Below are positions 11,937 to 23,370 of a stretch of DNA of 64,000 nucleotides, piece by piece (within the stretch, counting starts at the first letter, position 1; every line of letters begins with the position of its first letter). The notes under the pieces are model-generated. The model made no database searches. It was not told where the DNA came from and saw only the letters and a program-made list of their open reading frames with translations. Position numbers and translations under genes: made by a program. Source of the DNA: Coniella vitis (Eukaryota; Ascomycota; Sordariomycetes; Diaporthales; Schizoparmaceae); contig WUJK01000005.1 of NCBI GenBank assembly GCA_011317545.1, positions 248,001-312,000 of the forward strand. The letters are read 5' to 3'.

Positions 11937-13215
11937 CTGCTTCTACAAGCGGTACAAATACCGCACGCATCCAGCCCAGTAGCTTCTGCTCGGGCGCCTG
12001 GCCCGCTCTCCAGCACCCACGCACCCACGCACGCACCCACGCACCCGGGGAACTGCACGAGTCAAGCCCATTCCATTCCGACCTTCATTCCCCGCCGTTG
12101 CCATTGCAACTCCAGTTGAAAGCTCCACGTGGAGACGGACCACTTCCAAAGTATTCCAGCGTACATACATGGTACCAACCTCTTGTCCATCACATAACGC
12201 AGCATCTCACAGGGGCGCCGAGTACAAAAACGAGTGGCAGGCCCCTCTCCTCTCCTCCCTCCACCGCCCTGCCGAGCGTTGCCCGTCCCGCGCCGACGAA
12301 CCCCGCCGGCGGCCCCGTTACATGATACAGCGCTCTGTAACATCTGCGCCAAATATACACACCGCCTGCAAAGCAGATCCCCATCTCGCGCCCCACTGGC
12401 GCAGGGACGAGGGTTGCCCAGCACATAATACAAGCAAGCAAGCCACCCCTCCACATCGTACGCACATTTCCTCCTCTCGAGTCTCGACGACGGCCTCTTG
12501 CCAATCTCCAGGCTTGTTCCAACACGACCTGGTAAACGACGCCTTGGAAATTGCCTGCGACCCTGTTGCTCGATAATTTGACGCCGGCGCCGGTTGCCAG
12601 GTGTGGTTTATACCGACTAATCTCCCCTGGGAAATTCGGCGAAATTGCACAGGCACTTTGGTCGTTGAGAAGCACGTATTACCGCGTCCAGGGGCCCTTA
12701 TTCACCACCGCCATCATCATCATCCTTCGGCTTTATTATACAACACACGCGTGCACACATCCAACTTCCTCTGGTTCTGCGTATCCCTCGCTCAGTCCAA
12801 AAATAAACCAAACAGAATCACAAAACCGTGTGTACGATTGCCGGTATCCTTTCACATCCAGCACTTCCGTCTACGCACCCGAGCAACCGCCAATCAACAG
12901 CCATCGAAGCAATCACTGCATTACACCTTCTCGTGACACATACACAGCCGCTCCCACACACGAGCGATCCATTTCACCATCCTCGTCTTCTTCTCCACGT
13001 TTCACCGGCTTTGTCACGGCGTTCCGCGACGGCTTTCTTTGCTATCCACTCGCACAGCGGTCAGCAGCGTCCCAATGACAACCTCAAAAACCCACCACAG
13101 ATCCTTGACGATCAGTATTCGCGCTTCGCCGCCGATCCACACGCACCAAGCCAAACCCAACACGAAACCACTGTGCCACAAGCCTTCAAAGTCCACACCG
13201 AATGCTGCCGTCATC

Positions 13216-13782
13216 ATGTCGACGACGGGAGCCTTCTCGACACCTGCCATCTCGGGCCTCGCCCTCTGCGACAACTTGCCCCGGCATAATAGCGAACTTG
13301 CCCTGCGGCGATATTTGCTGCTCCAGGAGGAGCACGAGTCGATTCGCCGGCACCTGACCGAGCTCTCTGCCAGCGCATCCTCCGTCGCCACCACCAGCAC
13401 CACCACTTCACCGGCTGTCAGCCCAACACGGCCAGGACATGTCAGAAGCGACTCGGCCGCGCGCAGAGCAAGCATGCCCCAGTGCGACGCAGTCCGACCC
13501 CGCCAACACCAAAGAGGTCGTCGCCACGGCGGCGCAGCACAGAGAGCAACGACCATGGAACTAAGCGCAGGCATCGATCCCATGGTGCTGGCTCATATGG
13601 TCAGTGAAGAGACCAAGCTCTTCAGCATCAACGAGGGCATCAAGCGGTCCCTCACGGAGCTCCTCAACTGTGAGACGGTGCGGTCCGACCAGGCTCTGCG
13701 CCAATGGATCATGGGCCGTCTGCTCGAAGTTGAACAAGAACTGCGAGTTGGTCGACGCAGGAGGAGCTTCCCCATCGAGTAA
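13216..13782 (+). CDS. Orphan protein with Leu/Glu-rich helices, 188 aa
   Basis: I do not recognise the family. ATG 13216 is preferred over the in-frame ATG at 13039 because the region between reads like a C-rich leader (HTHQAKPNTKPLC) and the good composition begins at MSTTGAF. The segment ISGLALCDNLPRHNSELALR and the following YLLLQEEHESIRRHLTELS (about residues 10-50) look like an amphipathic helix of a conserved type. A Ser/Thr/Pro-rich spacer and an Arg-rich patch follow (about 51-112). The second helical block, about 117-180, includes VSEETKLFSINEGIKRSL and DQALRQWIMGRLLEVEQEL. The layout suggests a scaffold or regulatory protein with two coiled-coil-like parts. It is intronless and ends with a basic RRRRSFPIE tail. 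Confidence 0.62.
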   Translation: MSTTGAFSTPAISGLALCDNLPRHNSELALRRYLLLQEEHESIRRHLTELSASASSVATTSTTTSPAVSPTRPGHVRSDSAARRASMPQCDAVRPRQHQRGRRHGGAAQRATTMELSAGIDPMVLAHMVSEETKLFSINEGIKRSLTELLNCETVRSDQALRQWIMGRLLEVEQELRVGRRRRSFPIE

Positions 13783-14721
13783 TGCAAGAAGTCACAGCCA
13801 GAATAGCACAGGGTGCTCGTTTTTGCAACACTGGGAAACAAAAAGAAAGAAAAAAAAATGAAAGTGAACTAGGGGAAAGTCACATTGATCATTTGGCGTT
13901 AGGGCGGGCACGGAGCAGTAAGCATCATGACGGCATTGGATAGTTGGAAAGGCAATCATCAGTTGGGCACGGCGTTCAAGAGAGCGGCACACAGGGACCG
14001 GATCTAACCCTGAGCAGGCACCTGAAGTGGTGACTTGCGTTTAATTCATAGTCTGTTGCGGCATTTGCTCTTCCTATCTTTTCTTGTTTCCGCTTGGACG
14101 TAGCGATTTGCTTCTTGGACTGCGCCCGTGGCTGCTAACCTTTGGGTTTCTCGGAAATCTGCTTTTGAGGAGAAAATTTAAATCGATGTCGGACTGGTCA
14201 GTGAAAGCTTGTGTATGCCAAGCCTAAGAATGTTGCAAGATAATACATTTTGCAGGAAAGAAAAACATTTCATAAAATGAGCTCTGAAAAGTTTTCTATT
14301 TTCGTCTGTCCTAATCACTCACACACACACACACAAAAAGAGGATTATGCCGCGTGCTGAGGCACTTGTCGTGAAAGCCATCGCAAAACAAGCGTCGGCT
14401 ACATAGCATAGTGCTTGGGAGAGAGCTAGAGCTAGACCCCAAGTGCGGAGGCCTTGGCACTAGCCTGGCAGCCTGGCACGGATTATTTCAGCGACCGAGC
14501 GCCGACGTCATTGGCGGTCGTTACATTCATAGATGCATTTCAGTGACTGCCTCTTTCGGGCGACGGCATTCATCAGATAGCCCCTTTCTCACATCATCCT
14601 GCAGCGCACAGTCTGCGAAAGCGATCGCCATTCACGTCTCAGCTACTCAGTAATCCGAAGTGTCTCTCGCCACTGTTCAACAGGCGCGCCCTACACCAGA
14701 GGCAGACTCCAAACGGTCGCC
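13783..14721. other. Intergenic region between orphan gene and PPIL4-type gene
   Basis: About 0.94 kb with an A-rich run near 13845-13858 and a CA microsatellite near 14319-14334. No supported gene. The 3' half is presumably the promoter of the cyclophilin gene. Confidence 0.5.
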
Positions 14722-16182
14722 ATGTCCGTCCTCCTGGAGACGAGCGCGGGCGACATTGTAATTGACCTCCTCGTCGACTTCGCGCCGAAACTCTGCGAAA
14801 ACTTTCTCAAGCTCTGCAAGATCAAGTACTACAACTTTGCGCCCATCCACTCGGTTCAAAAAAACTTCTCCTTTCAGACAGGCGACCCGCTCGGTCCATT
14901 GTCCGCTCAGTCAGATGGCGGCTCTTCGGTTTGGGGCCTTGTGTCATCAGATCCGGTGGACCGCACCTTCCCTGCCTTGTTCCATCCCAAGCTCAAGCAC
15001 CTGGAACGCGGCACCGTGAGCATGGCAACTACGCCCAATCCTGCGGACGGCGGGGAAACCAGACTGGCTGCAAGTCAGTTCATTGTCACACTGGGCGACG
15101 AGACCGACTTTCTTGATGGCAAGGCCGCTATCTTTGGCAAGGTGGTTGAAGGATTCGATGTGTTGGAGAAGATCAACGAAGCCATTGTCGATGAGAAAGG
15201 CCATCCTCTTGCCGATATACGCATCAAGCACACTATAGTGCTAGACGACCCCTATCCTGATCCGCCAGGCTTGCGCGAACCTAGCGCATCACCTGTCCCC
15301 TCCAAAGCTCAGCTTGCCACTGTACGCATTGCCGATGGTGAGGTCGACAAACTCGGAGAGGATGTTGACGACGAAGCAGCCGAGACGGCCGACAAATTGC
15401 GGCGCGAAAGAGAAGCTCGCGCGCAAGCCCTCACTCTAGAGATGATGGGCGACTTGCCATTTGCCGAAGTCAAACCCCCAGAAAATGTCTTGTTTGTCTG
15501 CAAGCTCAATCCTGTCACTGTCGACTCCGATCTTGAGCTCATTTTTAGCCGCTTCGGCAAGATTCTGTCCTGCGAAATCATTCGTGACCGCAAAACAGGC
15601 GACAGTCTGCAATACGCATTCATCGAGTTTGAGGACAAGGGAGCCTGTGAGGCCGCATACTTCAAGATGCAGGGTGTACTAATTGATGATCGACGCATAC
15701 ACGTGGACTTCTCACAAAGTGTTAGTCGCTTGAGTGACATATGGCGAACAGAAACCAACACGAAGAGAAAGCATGCGTCCTCTGGGAACAGAGGTGGTTG
15801 GGGCGGCGTCAAAGAATTGGAGAAGTGGCGCAAATATCGTGAGGAAGACGACGTACCGCAACAGGGAGACCGTTATAGAATGGTTCATGGCGACGACGAG
15901 CTGCAAGGCAGCACCGACCTGGATGAACAACGCAAAACTGGGAGCTCATATGGTCACACCCAACGCCGAGACGAGGGTTCTCTCGATCGACCCCAACCGA
16001 GACGCGATCGCAGCAAGAGTCCTCGCAATGTGCGCTATCGAGATTCGAGGAAGGAGCGGAACAGAGACCATTCGAGGCGTGACCGAAGCATAAGCCCTCG
16101 CCGAGATCGGTATGAATCGAAGAGAGATCGCTCTCGTGAGAGGGATCGGCGGGATGACCGTCAACACTGGCGAAGGAAATAG
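14722..16182 (+). CDS. Cyclophilin-RRM peptidyl-prolyl isomerase (PPIL4/CYP6 type)
   Basis: A nuclear cyclophilin of the spliceosome-associated PPIL4 class, uninterrupted, 486 aa. The N-terminal cyclophilin domain (about 1-172) has the divergent PPIL4-type pocket: IHSVQKNFSFQTGDPLG instead of the canonical arginine-phenylalanine site, so isomerase activity may be weak. The RNA recognition motif spans about 255-333, with RNP2 LFVCKL (257-262) and RNP1 LQYAFIEF (296-303). Between them is an acidic/coiled stretch (about 200-240). From about 380 the tail is rich in Arg/Asp/Ser/Glu with RSKSPR and RSISPRRDR units, typical of splicing factors. Expected role: proline isomerisation or scaffolding on RNA-bound complexes. 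Length and domain order match the family. Confidence 0.95.
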   Translation: MSVLLETSAGDIVIDLLVDFAPKLCENFLKLCKIKYYNFAPIHSVQKNFSFQTGDPLGPLSAQSDGGSSVWGLVSSDPVDRTFPALFHPKLKHLERGTVSMATTPNPADGGETRLAASQFIVTLGDETDFLDGKAAIFGKVVEGFDVLEKINEAIVDEKGHPLADIRIKHTIVLDDPYPDPPGLREPSASPVPSKAQLATVRIADGEVDKLGEDVDDEAAETADKLRREREARAQALTLEMMGDLPFAEVKPPENVLFVCKLNPVTVDSDLELIFSRFGKILSCEIIRDRKTGDSLQYAFIEFEDKGACEAAYFKMQGVLIDDRRIHVDFSQSVSRLSDIWRTETNTKRKHASSGNRGGWGGVKELEKWRKYREEDDVPQQGDRYRMVHGDDELQGSTDLDEQRKTGSSYGHTQRRDEGSLDRPQPRRDRSKSPRNVRYRDSRKERNRDHSRRDRSISPRRDRYESKRDRSRERDRRDDRQHWRRK

Positions 16183-19100
16183 GCAACAGGAGATGCATGC
16201 AGTCTGCGAGTTTTAACGCTCCAGTCATGATGGGAATGAAAATCCAAGACAAGTCCTCTGCTCTGCACTTAAGCGTAAGTTCCCTTGTTCAACTCCTAAT
16301 GCTACGTAGGTAATCCAGGTCGTGCGTTCCGCTACGCCTTATTGACCTATAGTGTACTTGAAACAAATGTATAACTCATCATCCGCAGCCTTAGTACTGC
16401 GCGATTGTGACCAGCGCCCTTAGCTCGCTTCAAATGGGCGATATGCGTCTCTGATCAGAGCGACTTTCCAACCTGCTTGGTTGTTCATCACTCCGTCCTA
16501 TGGCTGAGTGTCAACGCGACTACCTCCTTCCGACAAGAGGACGCAAAATCATGAATTACCTTCTGAAATACCTTTCAGACGACTTCTCACGCTCGATGTT
16601 CCGAAAATCGTCTATGGCCAAGAGCGTTTAGACATGGCCATGGCCCATAGACGCTCAGCATTGCCTTACCATGGTGTCTATGCTATTGTATGAACCATGC
16701 GACAACGGACTTCGATGCCCTAACCGCCGTCCCCCAGCAATATGTATGGCAAAAATGCAACACTGTGCATTCATGGAATGCATTCTCAAGAGGATAAGGT
16801 GCTTGAATGTTCTCCTGACTGCTTCATTTTTCACTCGCTTTCCGTGAACTAAACCAAGTCTTGCACTCGACACATTGCACTTTTGAGTTGCCGCTTTACG
16901 CTGAGCAGGCCCACCTTTATTACTTCAGCAAGGCTCGTCGCCTCTACGGTTGTCTGACTGAGACACTTGACTCTTGAACGTCAACATTCTGTGAGCTGCT
17001 TGGTCAAGGCCAAGTGTCACAGAAGCAGAACTGTCTTGGATTGCCATAATGTAAGGTCCGATCATATCAGCATCACGCGATTTTAGAGTCTGAAGCGGAC
17101 ACCAACATTATCGCAAAGTTGAACTGGGTCCCGTGGCTTGCTTGAATACCGAAAAACGCGAGTCTGCAGGTGCGAGCCATGAGCTGCGACATGGTGTCCT
17201 TCACCTTCTTGCATCTTCATCAACGCCGCCCTACCACTCAAATACGCCTTTGTCAACACTTGATTGTAACCTTTCATATGCTAACCTAGTAAGGCCTTCG
17301 AAACTGGACAATATTGGAGCTGGACACTCCAATCAATTAAGTTCAGCTCTAAACGAAGACATGCTACATTCGCCTTGCGTTACCTTGACAAGTGCCGCAA
17401 TGACTAGTCATTTTTGTCCAGCCTCTGGGGCTAGCCAGGGAATTCAACGGCAGATATTGCCCTTCACGTACACTGGCACTACTGCAGTATCTGCTTAAAT
17501 CGCCCTCGTTAAATTGACACAACTCATCTGCCTCAGCATGTTGAATTTGTCCCAGCGGTGAGTGCCCGTCAATGATAACCGGGAAAGTCACTCGCAGGAC
17601 GAGAGTATACAGCACAGAGCGGAGGAAAATGCGCCACCTCTTATGTTAACCCCCACCTGCTTTCGTTGTTCTTACAGTGACAAGTTTGGCATACTCGCCA
17701 CGATATGAGAATCGGAGTTGTTACGCCACCTTCGTGGTTCACGCGATATCGATTGGGCAGGCTTCAACGGGGTGCTCAGCCCACGCCCATGGATGCTCCC
17801 CACTTCTCGTTTGAGAATTTCTACTTGTACAGTTTGTACTGTATCATTCCTCCCTGTGGTCACACCAAATGTGGTGATCAGAAAGCACCGGTGACGGTTC
17901 AGTGCGTGGTTACAAGTGTTGACATTAAAAAACGTCCCATCCCAGTGAGTCCAGTAACACAAATCGCATAATGCAGTCTATGCCCGCTGCCGCATTCTCT
18001 ATATTGTCTGGTATCTCGTACAGTCACGATGCATCTATCAGCTTCAGATTGCAGTGCTGCATGGCTGTATCAATGAATTCCCAGGATGCTGACAGAAATG
18101 TCTACGTACTCCATATATGGGCAGCATCAAGCAGGCCAAGCCGTCAGTCGCCTCCTGCAAGTCATCTTCCGGTACTGCACATTGCCGTTCTCCGGCCTCA
18201 GAAAGTTGGTCCCCGTTATAGCGGGGATCTGCAATGCCATGAAGATGCTAACTGAAACAGCGCGTCTAGTGCTTGTCACGCTTTTGACCGAGAGGCTTGC
18301 AGCGTGGAACCAATCGGTTAGCTTCGAAAACGAAGGGATGCTGAAGAAAGGCTTTTGCGGCGTCGTACAGCATGGGGCGCCTACATCAGCCCTCAAATTA
18401 GCGCTCTTTGACAACATTGCATCGCACGCTGTGGGAATCTGCAACTAGCCAGGAGGTCTTCCGAGGGCACAGAATGCTACCGTGCAAAGGTTGTCTGCAA
18501 AGGGGACAACATCTGCGAACAGAGCTGGATATGCAAGTCTTGCTGTACCAAGATTGATGCCGGGCAACTGATGTGGACGAGCCCCTCGCTGCATGCGTGT
18601 TTTTCGACATGCCGCATGCATGCATGCTGAACACTTGGCCTCAAAATGAGGTCTTGACTCGACTAGAACTACATATGCTACGAACAGTGTCTCAGTTGAG
18701 CATCTTCTGCCTGGATGTCATGCTGTCCTAATCCCGTACTTGACGGCCGAACGTTATCAAGCCATTTCTGAGCAGTATACCCGGGTCACCAAAACCAAAA
18801 GGCTTTCTTCCCATCGGGACTGCCCTAAGTCTGGGACTCTCAGTCGTCGGAACTCACCGCTCCAGGTCCACTGCTATGAGCTGGCATATGTCGTTACCCA
18901 CAAGATGCCTACCAACAGCATGCAGCAAGGGTAGAAAGGAGAAATTGCATCTGGCGGCAGCAAATCGTGACGGTCATCACACAGATCTCATGTGGCGTTG
19001 TTTGGCAACACGCACTCGAGCCTAGTGTTTGGGTCTCGAGTGAATGTTTGTACATTTGGTCTAGCATGATTGTTTCGTTGGCCAGACCTCAGCCAAAGAG

Positions 19101-22100
19101 CATGAGGCAAAGGTCCCTGACTCCCCGACCCTGAGTCAGTCAGTGCGACCTGCCTGAAGATGCCAATGTACGGATTGTCGATGTCCAAGTTCAGATGCAA
19201 CCAACGGCAGCTTCCTGGGCTAATTCTGGGACTCTTCTTCTCGTGCTGTGGCATTGTGGTCACTTTATCAACTAGGGGGGGGGGCCTTCATCTGCACACC
19301 ACAGACAACGTGTAGACGGGGCGGCTCATTCAGATTTGACAGCGCAGTTCAACCCCCGCTGAAGCGTCTGGGTCCTTAACAGTCATCTACCGGAAGTATG
19401 CAGGCCAGCCCACTGCAGCCTCATTTGGCTGATCTTGTGCATATCAAGGGACTTCTTCTATGGACCAAGACTGGTCCGTGGATCCTGAGCCGAGATACAT
19501 CGCCGGGTAACGTCAGATCCAAAGTTATTTCCGACGGGATATCCATTGCAGGCCTTTTCTTGTCTGGGCTCATTCATTGGCATCAATAAATTTGGCACCA
19601 GGAAACGCGCACAAATGCTTGCGCGCTGCTTAAAGCACCGCAAGAAGCAGGCACACCGCTATTCATCACTGAGTATTGGGCAGAGCATGAGGCTCCCTAC
19701 GTTTCTCACTTGAAGTTGTACTCTAACTCTCTGCGAGCCACTTGTTGTATACTATCGAATACAACGTATTCCCACATACCCGGTTACAGGAAACTTGTAC
19801 AACCATACTAGGTACATATCAACCATTCGCGGCCAGCTGTTCAACATCCACTTGAGCATCTAGAACCCTCCAAAGCGCTGCAAGTGTTTGATTCCAGTAC
19901 TTTTGCTACGAACAAAAGATGGCGAGCGAGGCCGGTCTGCGTTTTCACCCCTGTGCAAACATTCGCTAGCCCTCTTTCTCACTACACCCTCGTGTCAGCT
20001 ACTACACTCTTGTCCCAAGTTTGCTGTTTGTGCGCCGAGGATGCCAGACGAGACGAGCATCGTTCGCACTCCGTATAAGTGCTCATCAGATGGAACATGC
20101 TCAGGTGCAACGCAGAAGGAGCGAATCCTGGTGTTTGTTGGGAAAAGGAATCGTTGACCGGGTTCACCACTCACTAAAAACAAGAATAAGGAGGAAAAAA
20201 GAAAGAAGAAAAAAAAAGGGGACATGTTTGTATGTCTGAGCGACCGTGCGTGGTTCAAATTCTATGACAAACTTGAAAGCAGTATCCATCAAGCTCAACT
20301 TCGTTCGTTTGCAATGTTTGATTATCCTTAATTTCTAGCGACTAGCGACAATTCTACCTCTCAGCCACCTAATGCAGATGATGGATTATGGCCATTGTTC
20401 GATAAAAACAGGGTCGAAAACAGTGTCGGAGGACTGCAGTGTGAGAATCGCCACCTTAGGGCCAGTCAAGCTACCAACGCCATCCTAGACCGAACCTATA
20501 TACTTTACTGACATGGGGCTGGCTCATAACAGTCTTGACTTCTGCTCCTGAACAGTCACTGTGTCTAGTGTCATGAAGAGGCTCCGGTACCTGTTGTTGA
20601 TGTTGCCGTGACACTTCAGTACCCACAGTCCTGACGCATCACAATGTCCAACTCTATGGGGGATAGAACCTTGATCGTCCAAAAGCTGAGTCTCCTCATG
20701 AGGTATTCCTCGTCTTACATCAACTTCGTTTGTCATTTCATAACATACGTCAAGGCGAGTTCGAGTGGGGCTATAACCCAAATGTTCCATTGTTTGCCTC
20801 CTGTAAGAGCGAGTCGAAAGTACTTATGTTACTTCTCCCGGTGGCTGCGATGGCAGGGAAAAGAAATGTACAAACGAAAGACGCCAATGAGTCTCACTCA
20901 TCGAGTGCCTGAACCCACTTCGACTCTACATAGCGGGCTCGTTGTGTGAAGTAGACTGGCGCCCGCGCCCGCAATAGCATAGAATGCTGTTGCAAATTAC
21001 TACGCCCGTGTACATGGTTGCACACAGCTATTGTAGAACTGTGCGCTTGTTGCTTTTGCATCTATGCGACAGCTGATCCGTCAGCTTTTACAATTAAGCT
21101 TGTCTGCAAAAGCATGTACGCACTGTGGCCCGTGAGGACACTCATGTCGCGACACAAGACGACCACATTCGCAAGTCGGCACCACGTACCAGATACTGAC
21201 TTGGCTTATGCACGGCTTGATAATATATACTATTTGTCAAGATCATTTGACGCAAAGTCTCCAACCATAGTCGAAGCTGGGTCAAGAAGTAGGAATTATC
21301 CTTGACTGCTTGGTCAATATTGCTGTCCACATTCCTTGGTTCACATTTTCAAGACGGCAGGGTATCTCTGGAAAACACCGAGAACGAAGAATACCTTGTG
21401 CCCATTCTACGAGCAGAACAAGCTGACCTTCATTCTCCGGACCAAGGCAAGGAGCTGTCGTCAAGATCTTGGAGCAGTGGCAGCGTTTCTGGAATCCCAC
21501 AATCCCCTCATCAGGGTGCTATGTCTTATGGTTGCTTTTAGGGCTGGTGTTTCGGTATGGTTCCGTTCCTCTTCAAGATTTCATTGTTGCGGAGACGCCT
21601 GCTCTCTGTACTTCATCAGCATCGAACGGGCAATGGGCTTCGATTCGCAGAACGCCACACCTCAAGGCTTGCAAATACAGAGCGACATCCCCTTCAAAGC
21701 TGTGTGAAGTAGGATCCCGTACCACCCTGCCTGGGGAAGGGTGGGGGTGAAAAGCAAGAGGCACATCGTGGGCGTACGCATTATGCAGACATCCGTTTGG
21801 CGCTGTGTTTTGGAGACACAGCCTGTCACGAATACATCCTCACCCAAAAAGTGCACCCGTATGTACCACTCGGTGGTGCTCTGCTGATTGGCTCCCACCA
21901 GACGAAATCTATTACGGGATTTCATGTGAGCTCAAGGAGAGCAATGCAAAGCAGGAGGTTGACGTGGTCCCCCAAGTCCTTCCTTGAGGTACGTGTGCTT
22001 CTCTTAAAAACGTTTACCAGCTCAACCGCTTACAGAGCAAACCCTCTCCGTTCGTTGGCCTTTTGCATTTCCTCTTTGGGTAGGCAATGTCCCATGCTAG

Positions 22101-23370
22101 GTCTATATTGCAGAGTCACCGCGAGTTGGCGGAAATTGGGAACCCCACAAGAATTATCCTAACTGTGCAGTCTCTCGTGTCTTTCTTTCTTGGGCAATCG
22201 AGGTCATGGAGTGACCCATATCCCTCTTGGATCATCCATCGTTTCTGGCATTCTTTCCTTGTTTGCCGTTTGTCATTTTCTTCGCATGTTTTGTCCTCTC
22301 GAGCTCTTATAAGCCTCTGGCGAGCCCGCTCTTCCTGTCCATTAAAACGTGCTGTGTGCTCATCTCTATTCACAAATTCTCACCGATGCTACAAAGCCCT
22401 CTGATCTCTGCTAGATCGCAGCCCAAGCAAGCACGCCTACGTAATAGGGAATCTGTCTCTGCTGCCAGAACCTGTTGTTCGGTCAGCTAGTTACTCAATG
22501 ACGAGTGGCTTATACAGACAGACGCAACTGCATCTTGAGGCCGAATTATTACAAGACCCCCATCACCCCGGCCGTCTTCATCACTCACCCCCGAGTTCTC
22601 ACTTTCACTGTGTTTCGATACCTACACACCGATAGTCTCGAGACACCGGGCTTATGTAGGATCGTCTCTTTGTTCTCTTGCACTTGGGCGAACGATTCCC
22701 GGTACGTATCTCTACCTCTTAGTCCTTATTTTGTCGCCGCAACTCCCTCGTCAGGGTAGAGCTGCGGAAAATACTTCCACGCCCCGTACCTTTTGGCAGC
22801 CAACAAGGCCAGACAGACTCCGACAAGTCCATGGGACACGGAGCAATGCGTCAGCTGGCTGGGCTCTTCTCTCTGACTGCTAATCAGGCCCAGGTCCCCC
22901 TTCAACGACCTGTTGCGGCCTTGCACGCCCCTTGAAATTAGCTTGCTTGGGCATATTGTCTCGCCTCGAGAGCCCGGCGGCGCTTCCTGATTTGTGCTTA
23001 ACCACCTGCCATCGCCCACCACCTCGCTTATATGCTGGTTGGCTGTTGTCTCGTTGAAGAGCAGCACGGCCTGCATTTTGCGTCCCGTCGCGCCTCCCGG
23101 CTCGCTTTCGATTACCTTTTTCTGCCATTCTGAACCCAGGCAGCATCCAAGGCCGCCCTGGCTCGACTCAGCCCATCAGCCAGCCCTCCTTGACAAGACC
23201 AAGTGACGTGACCAATCTGTTCTAGCCAAGAGACAGCCAATCTCCTGCTGCCTCTGTCCTGGGTACCACATACAGTACGACCTGGGTCATTCTATTCTCG
23301 TCGTCTGCCTAACGGTTCTTTATGACAACCCCAGACTCACCTTCCAAGCAGCAGGAGCTCATATAATATC
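16183..23370. other. 7.2-kb gene-poor intergenic region upstream of the Zn2Cys6 gene
   Basis: I see no supportable gene on either strand. Short frames (for example 120 codons at 18086-18448) lack motif or splice support. A G9 run lies near 19276. The A/G-rich stretch 20187-20220 and the C/T-rich stretches after 22,150 are the only compositional oddities. The 3' part must include the promoter and leader of the transcription factor gene at 23371. Confidence 0.45.

Larger units (their letters stand above)
5988..13215. other. 7.2-kb gene-poor intergenic region
   Basis: This is upstream of both the rhamnogalacturonase (-) and the 188-aa orphan gene (+). The ORFs present are short, overlap on both strands and show no family motif. 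It holds six exact copies of TACTATGTA/TACATAGTA (6851, 7053, 8123, 8973, 10176, 11924), a T14/A17 inverted repeat (8330-8385), a (GCCATT)n run near 11873-11908 and a CACGCACC-type run near 12015-12050. The last 0.5-1 kb is C-rich and probably the orphan gene's promoter and leader. No tRNA or rRNA gene was seen. Confidence 0.5.

Noticed and set aside
13039..13215. 59-codon N-terminal extension of the orphan gene from an earlier ATG
   Set aside because: The extra part is His/Thr/Pro-rich like translated C-rich leader; the ATG at 13216 begins the part with protein-like composition. Not excluded without transcript data.
18086..18448. 120-codon frame in the 16-23 kb gap
   Set aside because: Overlaps an equally long minus-strand frame of 105 codons; neither shows motif or family resemblance.
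20245..20265. GTGGTTCAAATTC resembling a tRNA T-loop
   Set aside because: The flanks cannot form a T-stem or a complete cloverleaf.
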